From: Zhihengliuella flava
GTDB lineage: Bacteria; Actinomycetota; Actinomycetes; Actinomycetales; Micrococcaceae
Direction of reading: 5' to 3'
DNA length: 64,000 bases
NCBI RefSeq assembly: GCF_015751895.1
Contig: NZ_JADOTZ010000001.1
Span: 2,604,001 to 2,668,000 of the forward strand
The notes below the pieces were generated by a model. The model was not told the origin of the DNA, ran no database searches, and saw nothing but the letters and a program-made list of their open reading frames with translations. Below, piece by piece: positions 17,779 to 26,251 of this stretch (position 1 is its first letter; every line of letters starts with the position of its first letter). The position numbers and the translations under genes are program-made.

Positions 17779-18630
17779 CTAGGGGATGGCGGCTGCAGTC
17801 TGTTTGCTGGGGTACTGAAGCGTGGTTCCTGCGATGAGGAGGTTGGGGTCCGGCCCGATGGTGTCGCGATTGGCGTGGTACCAGTGGGGCCACGCCTCGG
17901 CGACCTCGGCGGCCGAGGCGGAGGAGCCCAGTGCTCGGGCCGTGATCGTCCACAAGGAGTCTCCTGGCTGGACCACGATTTCTTCCGCCGACGTGCGAGC
18001 GGTGCCTCCTAGGAGCCTGTCGATCTGTTGCGCAGGGCGCGCTGGTTGCCAAGCGGGCGATGGCGGTGAAGTGCGCAATTGTTCAGGTGCTGACTCCGGA
18101 GGCTCGGTGGTGGCGGTAGAGGTCCACCCAGGTGAGATGGTCGCGGCTGCGACTGGGGTGCCGTCAGGTGGAAGGGGGTCTGCGTGCGCCACCGGGGCCG
18201 TCACGAGTGAGAGCCCTACGGCGGTGAGCGCCAGTCGCTGAATGAATTGAGGGGCCACAGCGGTGAGCCCGCGGCCGGTCCGCTGCCCGGTGAGGCGGAG
18301 TAGCAGCGCGCCGAGAAAGGCGGCCACGACGGCGAGGAGCCAGCAGCTGGCGAGGACGAGTCCCAAGGCGGCGGCGGCGAGAGCCACCACGGTTGCGACA
18401 TCGTCCACCGAGCGGGGCTCGAGCCACATGGCTCCCGCAGGAACGGCCTGTTGCCACAAGTGGAGGCCGCCCGCGGCGATACCCAGCGCTAGCGCGCACG
18501 TGGACGCGGCTACTGCGCAGTCGCGGCCCCGCGGATGGGAGGGGTGGGCCCGGGACCGGCGCGAGCTGCTGGTGCCTCTGGCCGTCGGTGGGGCGGGCCG
18601 AAATCTCTGTTCTTCCTTACGGCTATGCAT
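17779..18630 (-). CDS. Membrane protein with C-terminal LysM domain
   Basis: A 283-aa protein. A basic N-terminus (residues 1-36) precedes a hydrophobic segment near 39-60 and a long one near 78-112, enough for two helices. Another segment near 128-150 ends in VAHADP, perhaps a helix or processed region. A Pro/Thr-rich linker leads to a LysM-type domain at about 217-280 (IVVQPGDSLWTITARAL ... LLIAGTTLQYP), which would bind peptidoglycan. LysM would therefore lie outside the membrane. GAGG stands about 13 bases before ATG 18630, a weak site. It is co-directional with the Rv3235-like gene 47 bases downstream. Function unknown. Confidence 0.75.
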   Translation of the reverse strand: MHSRKEEQRFRPAPPTARGTSSSRRSRAHPSHPRGRDCAVAASTCALALGIAAGGLHLWQQAVPAGAMWLEPRSVDDVATVVALAAAALGLVLASCWLLAVVAAFLGALLLRLTGQRTGRGLTAVAPQFIQRLALTAVGLSLVTAPVAHADPLPPDGTPVAAATISPGWTSTATTEPPESAPEQLRTSPPSPAWQPARPAQQIDRLLGGTARTSAEEIVVQPGDSLWTITARALGSSASAAEVAEAWPHWYHANRDTIGPDPNLLIAGTTLQYPSKQTAAAIP

Positions 18631-18761
18631 GATGACTTTTTACCTCGAAATGTTCAGTTTCGTGTGGTTTGGTGATTATGAGCAACATGCTTGCATTTAT
18701 TTGGTGTTCTGTCCAGAGATTGCTGTGACAAGCGGCATTCTCGCGTGGTGGCCCAGCCATC

Positions 18762-18767
18762 TAGGGT
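18762..18767 (+). promoter_or_regulatory. -10 element (TAGGGT), leaderless geometry
   Basis: TAGGGT is followed by GGTTTC (6 bases) and ATG 18774. The spacer has no good ribosome site. Confidence 0.5.
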
Positions 18768-18773
18768 GGTTTC

Positions 18774-19316
18774 ATGCGGTGGGAGAACTTATTCGGTGAC
18801 CTTGAGGCCCAGCTCAATAGCGAGCAGACGCGGCTGCGGCAGCTCGAAGTGCAGGAGTTGGTCAACTATGAGCGCTCCCAGACCCACCTAGCGGGGCGAC
18901 TCGATGCGGCTACTGGGCATCGTCTAGACGTCGTGATCCTCGGTGGTGAGCGATTTTCCGGCGTGCTCGCCTCTTCGGGCCAGGGATGGCTGACACTCGC
19001 CGCTGGCCCAGTGGAGTATTTCCTGCTGACGGCCGCTATTCGTTCGGTGACGGGGATTGGGGCCCGCGCTACTGACGAGGGCCGCGCCCGAGTCGGCCTC
19101 AAGCTGGCCCTGCGCGCTATCGCGCGAGATCGGAGCCCAGTGCGTGTCTTTACCGTTGATGGGGCGCCAGCAGCGACCGGGACACTCGACTTCGTCGGAA
19201 CGGACTTCGTGCAGTTGGCTGCCCATGACGTGGGAGACGTTCTGGGCGCGAGGGGCGCTGGCCAGCGCCTGCTGCTTCCGCTCGGATCCCTTGCTGCCAT
19301 CCAGCGGGTTACCTGA
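18774..19316 (+). CDS. Conserved actinobacterial protein of unknown function
   Basis: A 180-aa soluble protein. Residues 1-40 form a charged amphipathic helix (LFGDLEAQLNSEQTRLRQLE), probably coiled coil. Residues 50-180 are predicted beta-rich and contain two similar strand-turn-strand units, HRLDVVILGGERFSGVLAS and SPVRVFTVDGAPAATGTLD. This suggests a duplicated small barrel, possibly Sm/SH3-like; that is my reading of the pattern, not a recognised domain. It starts the plus-strand group ahead of the SAF protein but has its own promoter. No function proposed. Confidence 0.65.
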   Translation: MRWENLFGDLEAQLNSEQTRLRQLEVQELVNYERSQTHLAGRLDAATGHRLDVVILGGERFSGVLASSGQGWLTLAAGPVEYFLLTAAIRSVTGIGARATDEGRARVGLKLALRAIARDRSPVRVFTVDGAPAATGTLDFVGTDFVQLAAHDVGDVLGARGAGQRLLLPLGSLAAIQRVT

Positions 19317-19428
19317 GCGGGCTTATCCACAGATTAACGTCTTGGCCTACCGTGATTTCTTCCGCTCGATAGAGTGATAGTCGGTGCCTCGTCCCGTCGG
19401 GGCCCCGAGATCAAGCGAAGGGTGGAAC

Positions 19429-20085
19429 GTGAATACCGAGACCGCAGCGAATTCCAACGATGCGCGGCGACTTCAGCGCCCTGGGTGGAGGGACCCACGG
19501 CTTCTCATCGGCCTGTTGCTCATCATCGTCTCGGTTGTCGCCGTCGTCGCGCTCGTTTCGGCCATGGATCGCACCATTTCGGTCTATGCGGCGAAGACCG
19601 AGCTCACCGTCGGGGACCCTGTGACAGCAGAGCAACTCGACGTCGTGTCGGTCCGCATTGATGGGCTCGAGGGCCATTATTTGCCTGCCGACGAAGAGCT
19701 GGATCCCGCTGCGCGCGCGGCGGCTTTTGTTCCGGCGGGCGAACTCGTCCCGCGGCGCGCCCTCGAAGGGATCGAAGCCCAGGGGCGCAAGCCGGTAGCA
19801 GTTCCGATTGCCGGAACGGTTGCCGATGCCATCACTGCGGGGGCCTACGTCGATGTCTGGGCCGCGCAGCCACACGATTCCGGCAGCGGATACGGTGAAC
19901 CCACCAAGATCCTGTCCGGACTCGAGGTGGCAGCTGTTGAACCAGTGGAGACGGGGTTCGGCGGGACGTCGGGGACGACCTTGGAGCTGTTGGTCACCGA
20001 TGAGGACCTCCCTGCCCTCCTCGGGGCACTCGCCGCTGATGCCAAGATGACGGTGATCTACGCTCCGGCGGGAGCTAACCAATGA
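19429..20085 (+). CDS. SAF-domain membrane protein, CpaB/FlgA-like
   Basis: A 218-aa protein. A cytoplasmic N-terminus of about 24 residues leads to one membrane helix (LLIGLLLIIVSVVAVVALVSAM). An SAF domain follows (VYAAKTELTVGDPVTAEQLDV to VPRRALEG), then a CpaB-like C-terminal domain (VAVPIAGTVADAITAGAYVDVWA). CpaB proteins belong to Flp/Tad pilus assembly systems. GTG 19429 is preceded by GAAGGG. An alternative GTG 19384 lies 8 bases after a TAGAGT box and would add 15 residues. The stop overlaps the next gene as ATGA. No other pilus genes are nearby. Confidence 0.75.
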   Translation: MNTETAANSNDARRLQRPGWRDPRLLIGLLLIIVSVVAVVALVSAMDRTISVYAAKTELTVGDPVTAEQLDVVSVRIDGLEGHYLPADEELDPAARAAAFVPAGELVPRRALEGIEAQGRKPVAVPIAGTVADAITAGAYVDVWAAQPHDSGSGYGEPTKILSGLEVAAVEPVETGFGGTSGTTLELLVTDEDLPALLGALAADAKMTVIYAPAGANQ

Positions 20086-21347
20086 GCGCATCCGTCGTGG
20101 TGTGGGCCGACACCATCGGCATGAGCGACGGTATCGAAGCGTTGCGCTCCTCGGTCACCATCGCCCGTCAATGTGACGATCTCCTAGAGACCATCGCACT
20201 CGTCGAATCAGGCTTGGCCGATGCCGCAGTCTTGGCCGGGCCCTCGCCGGATGTGGACGCGCACGTCATTGATGGCTTGCGAGAGCGCGGAGCCGCCGTG
20301 CTCGTGCTCGTGGACGATGCCGCCGAGCGCCGGAGGCTCGAGGAACTTGGTGCCGTGTGCGAGTCGGCGATGTCGACGCCGCAGGCCATTGCTGACCTTC
20401 TCGAGTTGACCCTCGCTGCGTTACCGCGGCACCAACCAACCGCGGTGCCCGCGGTCGACCATCCGACGCATCCACCAGAACCGTCAGCCACGCGAGGGCA
20501 AGTGGTGGCTGTTTGGGGTCCGGTGGGCTCCCCAGGACGCACCACGGTCGCCGTCAATTACGCGGTCGAGTCAGCGCTCGCCGGGGCGCGCGTGGCACTT
20601 CTTGACGCTGACACGTACGGGGCCAGCGTTTCGGCCTATCTAGGTCTGATGGAGGAATCGGCAGGTATGGCCCAACTGTGCCGCCTCTCTGACCAAGGCG
20701 TCTTGGATCGGTCAGGCTACGAGCGTGCTTGTCCGCTGCTGCACGTCTCCGGGGTGCGGCTACGAGTTGCGACGGGACTGCCGCGGCCGCACCGTTGGCC
20801 GGAATTGCGTAAAGCCTCGCTCGAACGAGTGCTTGACTACCTGCGGACGGTGGTGGATCTCGTGGTGATTGACGTGGCAGCACCGCTGGAACTGGACGAA
20901 GAACTGTCTTTCGACACGGCGGCGCCGCAACGTAATGCCGCGAGCGCCGTCGTCGTCGAACAGGCGGACGAGGTCATCGCGGTGGGACAAGCCGACGCGA
21001 TCGGCGTGCCTCGTCTCATCAAGGCGCTAGAGCAATTGGAGGAGGTGTCTCCCGGATCCGTTCCCCGGGTGGTTTTCAATAAGGTGCGGCGTGAGAGCGT
21101 GGGGACGCATCCTGAGCGCCAATTGCGGCAGACGTGGGACAGATTCGGTCCGGCCGCACCTATTCGGGGTTACTTGCCGTGGGAACCAGAGACGACCGCG
21201 GAGGCGTTGCTGGCCGGTACGGCCTTAGCCGAGTGTGCTCCCAACAGCTCACTCCGGATCGCGATCGCCCAACTGGCGGGTCATGATGTGGTGCCTCGTA
21301 GATCTCTCTTTGCACCGCGCCGTGGAGCTAGGGTGACCGGGAGCTAA
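20082..21347 (+). CDS. CpaE/MinD-like P-loop ATPase
   Basis: A 421-aa protein. Residues 1-110 look like a degenerate receiver-type domain (VWADTIGMSDGIEAL; AVLVLVDDAAERRRLEEL), as in CpaE. After a Pro-rich linker, residues 145-400 are a SIMIBI-class ATPase: VVAVWGPVGSPGRTTVAVNYA, ARVALLDADTYGASVSAYLG and VDLVVIDVAAPLELDEE. The Walker A loop is deviant (GPVGSPGRTT), with Arg where the second Lys of KGGxGKT would be. It is translationally coupled to the CpaB-like gene, so the two probably form one complex at the membrane. No TadA-type ATPase, pilin or TadB/C gene is in the window. Confidence 0.75.
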   Translation: MSASVVVWADTIGMSDGIEALRSSVTIARQCDDLLETIALVESGLADAAVLAGPSPDVDAHVIDGLRERGAAVLVLVDDAAERRRLEELGAVCESAMSTPQAIADLLELTLAALPRHQPTAVPAVDHPTHPPEPSATRGQVVAVWGPVGSPGRTTVAVNYAVESALAGARVALLDADTYGASVSAYLGLMEESAGMAQLCRLSDQGVLDRSGYERACPLLHVSGVRLRVATGLPRPHRWPELRKASLERVLDYLRTVVDLVVIDVAAPLELDEELSFDTAAPQRNAASAVVVEQADEVIAVGQADAIGVPRLIKALEQLEEVSPGSVPRVVFNKVRRESVGTHPERQLRQTWDRFGPAAPIRGYLPWEPETTAEALLAGTALAECAPNSSLRIAIAQLAGHDVVPRRSLFAPRRGARVTGS

Positions 21348-21355
21348 ACCGGCGA

Positions 21356-21361
21356 TAGTGT
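21356..21361 (+). promoter_or_regulatory. Possible -10 (TAGTGT) before the glutamate dehydrogenase gene
   Basis: TAGTGT starts 10 bases after the upstream stop codon and 62 bases before ATG 21418, giving a leader of about 50 bases. Confidence 0.35.
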
Positions 21362-21417
21362 GGGGCTTACCATGCCGCGATGGTGCGGCAGAAAACCTTT
21401 ACATGGAGGCCTTCATT

Positions 21418-24400
21418 ATGTCGACGGGGTCCAGCATGGCCGAACGGTTCATCGCTGACACGCTTACATCCTCGTTCATCGAGTCCTACTACGGACACCT
21501 TGCCGAGGAAGACGCCGCAAGTTACGACGAGGCCGATCTGCATCGGCGCGTTGAGCACCACCTTGAACTCGGATACCAGCGGCAAGAGGCCCAATCCCTC
21601 GTGACAACCCGCACTGAAGAAGGGCGCACGGTGATCTATGTGGTCACCGACGACAAGCCGTTCCTGGTTGATTCGGTCGTCTCTGAAGTTGTCCGGCAAC
21701 AGCACGCGATCACCCTCGTGACACATCCCACGTTCATCGTTCAGCGCAAGGAAGCGACGGGCGAGCTGACGAAGGTGGATCCGATCGCGACCTCGGCACC
21801 AATCTCCAGTGGGGACACGGCCACCCTTCCGAGCATGAGCCATTTTCTGCGCGATGCAGACGCCAACACCAAGATCGAGTCGTGGATCGCCGTCCAACTG
21901 GGGTCCGAGAAGAACGACGACGCGACCGAAGCCCTCGTCGAAGGCATCGGAGCCGCGCTCGAGGACGTGCGGGTCTCCGTTGACGACTGGCAGTTGATGC
22001 GGAACAAAGTTCAGGAAATTGTGGCCGAGTTGGAGGCGCAGCGCAGCCGGATCAATGTGGACGGCCTTGGCGAGGCCGCGGAGCTACTGCGTTGGCTGGA
22101 CAACGGACACTTCACCTTCCTGGGGTATCGCGAATATTCGCTGACGCAGTCCGAGGGGCAGGACGCCCTCGAAATTTCTGTCGACAGCAGCCTCGGGCTG
22201 ATGCGTCGAAACATCCCAACGTCGCGCATCCAACAGCTCAACGCCTTGAGTCGCGAGCATGCGAGGGAGCGCTCGCCACTCGTGATCACGAAAGCCAACC
22301 GCCGCTCCCGAGTCGACCGGAGCGTCTACCTCGACTACATCGGCGTCAAATCATTTGATGACCAAGGCAATGTCACGGGGGAGCGTCGCTTCATCGGGCT
22401 TTTCTCGTCGAACGCCTACATCCGATCCGTGCGTGAAATTCCCGTGGTACGGCGCAAGGTCGAAGAGGTACGTACCCGCGCGGGGTTCTCGGAAACGTCC
22501 CACTCCGGCAAAGACCTCGTGACGATCCTCGAGTCGTATCCTCGCGACGAGTTGTTCCAGATCGGAACAGACGATCTCTACGAGACCGTCATGGGCATCC
22601 TCCGGCTGCAAGAGCGGCGCGTGACCCGCGTTTTCCTCCGGCCCGATACGTACGGCCGGTTTATGTCGGCGCTGGTATTCGTGCCCCGTGATCGGTACAC
22701 GACGAACGTTCGACGCCGCATTGAGGCGGAGCTGAAGGACACCTTCCATTCGGAATCCCTCGACTTCGAGGTGCACATGAGCGAGTCCTCGCTCGTGCGT
22801 GTCTTCTTCCGGATCCGTCTGACGGGTGGCGGCGAGGTCCCATCAGTCGACCGGCGTGAGCTCGAAGGCAGGTTGGTCCGGGCCGTTCGCTCATGGCCAG
22901 AGGCCGTAGCCCAAGTGATCGGTGAGCAGCAACCGGACACGGCCAAGGAACTGACCGCGCTCTGGGCAGACGCTTTCCCGCCTGATTATCGGGTGGCTTT
23001 TGAAGTCGAAGACGCGCTGGATGACATCGCTGAATTCACTCTTCTCGAATCCGCGAATCACGAGGGACCCGTCGTACGGATCCGTCCGGCGGTGGATGAC
23101 GAATTGGAGCGTGGTCTGAGCGCGCGCCTTAAAATCTACGTCGATTCAACAATGTCCCTCAGTACCATCCTTCCGGTGCTCACGAATCAGGGACTGGAAG
23201 TCATTGACGAGACCCCCTATGTGATTCGTCGAGGTGACGGTGTAGAACTTCACCTGTATGTCTTCGGCCTGCGCTTTCCGGAGGGCCGTGAAACAGAGAA
23301 CGCGTATGAACTGCTCGCCGAGGCTTACCGCGCCGTGGCCCTCGGGGACGCGGAGAGCGACACCTTTGACCGGCTGATCCTGGCCCAGGGGATGACCTGG
23401 CGTCAGGTGACGATCCTGCGCGCCTATGCCAAGTACCTACGCCAACTCGGGAACTCGAATTCCTACGAGTTCATGGGCGACACCTTGCTGGCCAACCCCG
23501 TCGTGGCCCAAGCACTCGTGGATCTCTTTGAGGCCACGTTTGCTCCAGACCTGGGTGATTCCTCGCGTGATGCCGCCGTCGGAGAGGCGCGAGAGACGCT
23601 CGGCAGCGGTCTTGACCAAGTCGCCACCTTGGACGCGGACCGTCTACTGCGGCGCTTCGAAAACGTGATCTCCGCGACCCTGCGCACGAATTACTTTGCC
23701 AAGGGTGTGGATGCCTTGGCCTTCAAGCTCAGTCCAGGTGAGATCGACGGGGCGCCCTACCCGCGTCCGCAGTTCGAGATCTGGGTCTACTCGCCCCGCG
23801 TCGAGGGTGTCCACTTGCGCTTCGGCGCTGTTGCTCGTGGCGGTCTTCGCTGGTCGGACCGCAGGGAAGACTTCCGGACCGAGGTGTTGGGCCTCGTCAA
23901 GGCTCAGGTCACCAAGAACGCTGTGATTGTCCCCGATGGCGCCAAGGGTGGGTTCTACGCCAAGCAGCTTCCGGACCCGGCCGTCGATCGCGGCGCTTGG
24001 TTCGAGGCCGGTCAGTCTGCCTACCGAATTTTCATTCGGTCGCTGCTGTCGGTCACGGATAACTTGGACATCGCAGAGGACGGATCGCAGACGGTGATCC
24101 CACCTGACAACGTGGTGCGGCTCGACGGCGATGACACCTACCTGGTGGTCGCTGCGGACAAGGGGACCGCGACCTTCTCCGACACCGCAAACCAGATTTC
24201 TGAAGAGATGGGCCACTGGCTCGGCGATGCCTTCGCTTCGGGTGGATCGGTGGGTTATGACCACAAGGCCATGGGTATTACCGCCCGTGGAGCCTGGGAA
24301 TCGGTGAAGAGCCACTTCAAACAGCTGGATCACGACACCCAGAGCCAAGATTTTACTGTGGTCGGCGTGGGTGACATGAGTGGAGATGTCTTTGGCAATG

Positions 24401-26250
24401 GCATGCTGCTGTCGCGACATATTCGCCTCGTGGCCGCTTTCGACCACCGCCATATCTTCCTCGATCCAAGTCCCGACGCTGCGGCGTCGTACGCCGAACG
24501 CCAGCGCCTCTTTGACCTGCCACGGTCGAGTTGGGCTGATTATGACGAATCCCTCCTCAGCGAGGGAGGCGGCATCTACCCGAGGCATTCGAAGACCATT
24601 CCCATTTCGGCTGAGGTGTGTCAGGCGCTCGGGCTTGAGCCCGGCACGAAGACGCTGACTCCTCCTGAGTTGCTGCGCGCCATCCTGCAAGCGCCCGTGG
24701 ACCTGTTCTATAACGGTGGCATTGGCACGTACATCAAGTCCGAGGCGGAGACGCACGCCGACGTGGGGGATCGTGCCAACGATGCCATCCGCATTAACGG
24801 CTCAGAGGTCCGGGCGCGCGTGATCGGCGAAGGCGGCAATCTGGGCCTCACCCAACTCGGACGAGTCGAAGCCGCCCTCAAGGGGGTCCTGCTCAATACC
24901 GATGCCATCGATAATTCGGCGGGTGTTGATTGTTCGGATCACGAGGTCAATATTAAGATCCTCGTCGATCGGCTCGTGGCACGCGGTCGTCTGGACGCAG
25001 CTGACCGCGCGGACTTCCTCGAGTCGATGACCGAGGAAGTCGGTCAACTGGTGTTGCAGACGAACATCGAGCAGAACATCATGCTGATCAACGATCAGCA
25101 GCGTCTGGGATCCTGGAACTCGAGCTTTGAGCGCCTCATGGACTGGCTCGAGCAGCACGCCGGACTGGATCGCGAGATTGAGTTCCTTCCGTCGCAAGCG
25201 GAGCTCGAGCAGCGCCGCTCCGAGGGCCAATTCCTGACCGCGCCGGAGCTGTCCGTCTTGGCGGCATATGCCAAGATTCAGCTCACTGCTGCGTTGACCA
25301 AGGCCCGGATCGCTGATGACTCGTACTTCGATCAGACCTTAGTGGAATACTTCCCCACCAAGCTGCGGGAGCGTTTCGGCGAGGACATTCAGACCCACCC
25401 CCTCAAGCAGGAAATTGTGGCGATGGTGGTCGCCAACAACATTGTCAATGAAGGCGGAATTACCTACGCGTTCCGGGTGATGGAGGAGACTGGGGCGACG
25501 GAACTCGATGTGGCCCGCGCGTTCGTGGCGCTCCAAGAGATCTACGAGTTCCACCGGATTCTTGACGACGTGCACCAGCTGCCTGTGTCGTTCTCGACCG
25601 AGCAATGGAGCCAGTTCCAACTCGATACGCGGCGCATGCTGGATCGCACGACGCGCTGGTTCTTGGCCCACGTGTCTGACCAGCCCATCGCCGAATCGAT
25701 CGATACGCTCCGTCCGGCGGTCCAGCACTTGTCCGGCAAGATGCAGTCGTTGCTGGGTGAGAACGACGCCGGACGGGTCGCGACTCGTTACGAAGACGCT
25801 CGTCAGTGGGAGGTTGGGGCCAACCTCGCCAAGCGCTGGTCGGAGCAGTTCGAGACCTTCCCGCTGCTGGACATCGCTCAGACCGCTCAGGAAACCGGGC
25901 TGGACGCGGACGAACTCGCGCAGGTTTACTACACGGTCTACGAGCGCTTCCAGATTGACGAGCTGCTTGAACGCATCACGAGCCTGCCACGCGATGACCG
26001 TTGGCAGTCGTTGGCCCGCGCGGGTCTCCGCGACGACGTCTATACGACCGCCTTGGACATCGCCGAATCGGCGCTGCAGGGGAGCGAGGCCGGAACCCCG
26101 GAGGAGAAGGTGGACGCATGGGAGGCCCGCCAGGAACACAGCCTCAAGCGAGTCCGCCAAGTGTTCGATGAGGTCAACCGTCAAGAACGGGACGATATGG
26201 CATCGCTCTCGGTAGCCTTGCGACTGTTGCGTTCTATCGTGCGGAGGTAA
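21418..26250 (+). CDS. NAD-specific glutamate dehydrogenase, large (about 180 kDa) type
   Basis: A 1610-aa enzyme of the large bacterial NAD-GDH class (Rv2476c type), interconverting glutamate and 2-oxoglutarate plus ammonia. The long N-terminal third holds ACT-like regulatory domains (VTDDKPFLVDSVVSEVVRQQ). The catalytic part contains RGGLRWSDRREDFRTEVLGL and the lysine motif DGAKGGFY, then VVAADKGTATFSD and VGVGDMSGDVFGNGML. A Rossmann NAD domain (GEGGNLGLTQLGR) and a helical C-terminus follow. Length is typical. ATG 21418 has GGAGG 8 bases upstream. It is followed after one base by the histidine kinase gene. In mycobacteria this enzyme is controlled by GarA, which is not seen here. Confidence 0.95.
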   Translation: MSTGSSMAERFIADTLTSSFIESYYGHLAEEDAASYDEADLHRRVEHHLELGYQRQEAQSLVTTRTEEGRTVIYVVTDDKPFLVDSVVSEVVRQQHAITLVTHPTFIVQRKEATGELTKVDPIATSAPISSGDTATLPSMSHFLRDADANTKIESWIAVQLGSEKNDDATEALVEGIGAALEDVRVSVDDWQLMRNKVQEIVAELEAQRSRINVDGLGEAAELLRWLDNGHFTFLGYREYSLTQSEGQDALEISVDSSLGLMRRNIPTSRIQQLNALSREHARERSPLVITKANRRSRVDRSVYLDYIGVKSFDDQGNVTGERRFIGLFSSNAYIRSVREIPVVRRKVEEVRTRAGFSETSHSGKDLVTILESYPRDELFQIGTDDLYETVMGILRLQERRVTRVFLRPDTYGRFMSALVFVPRDRYTTNVRRRIEAELKDTFHSESLDFEVHMSESSLVRVFFRIRLTGGGEVPSVDRRELEGRLVRAVRSWPEAVAQVIGEQQPDTAKELTALWADAFPPDYRVAFEVEDALDDIAEFTLLESANHEGPVVRIRPAVDDELERGLSARLKIYVDSTMSLSTILPVLTNQGLEVIDETPYVIRRGDGVELHLYVFGLRFPEGRETENAYELLAEAYRAVALGDAESDTFDRLILAQGMTWRQVTILRAYAKYLRQLGNSNSYEFMGDTLLANPVVAQALVDLFEATFAPDLGDSSRDAAVGEARETLGSGLDQVATLDADRLLRRFENVISATLRTNYFAKGVDALAFKLSPGEIDGAPYPRPQFEIWVYSPRVEGVHLRFGAVARGGLRWSDRREDFRTEVLGLVKAQVTKNAVIVPDGAKGGFYAKQLPDPAVDRGAWFEAGQSAYRIFIRSLLSVTDNLDIAEDGSQTVIPPDNVVRLDGDDTYLVVAADKGTATFSDTANQISEEMGHWLGDAFASGGSVGYDHKAMGITARGAWESVKSHFKQLDHDTQSQDFTVVGVGDMSGDVFGNGMLLSRHIRLVAAFDHRHIFLDPSPDAAASYAERQRLFDLPRSSWADYDESLLSEGGGIYPRHSKTIPISAEVCQALGLEPGTKTLTPPELLRAILQAPVDLFYNGGIGTYIKSEAETHADVGDRANDAIRINGSEVRARVIGEGGNLGLTQLGRVEAALKGVLLNTDAIDNSAGVDCSDHEVNIKILVDRLVARGRLDAADRADFLESMTEEVGQLVLQTNIEQNIMLINDQQRLGSWNSSFERLMDWLEQHAGLDREIEFLPSQAELEQRRSEGQFLTAPELSVLAAYAKIQLTAALTKARIADDSYFDQTLVEYFPTKLRERFGEDIQTHPLKQEIVAMVVANNIVNEGGITYAFRVMEETGATELDVARAFVALQEIYEFHRILDDVHQLPVSFSTEQWSQFQLDTRRMLDRTTRWFLAHVSDQPIAESIDTLRPAVQHLSGKMQSLLGENDAGRVATRYEDARQWEVGANLAKRWSEQFETFPLLDIAQTAQETGLDADELAQVYYTVYERFQIDELLERITSLPRDDRWQSLARAGLRDDVYTTALDIAESALQGSEAGTPEEKVDAWEARQEHSLKRVRQVFDEVNRQERDDMASLSVALRLLRSIVRR

Positions 26251-26251
26251 A

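Noticed and set aside
21358-21417. Earlier start codon for the glutamate dehydrogenase
   Set aside because: The in-frame upstream start adds about 20 residues unlike the family and lies on the promoter; ATG 21418 has GGAGG at good distance.
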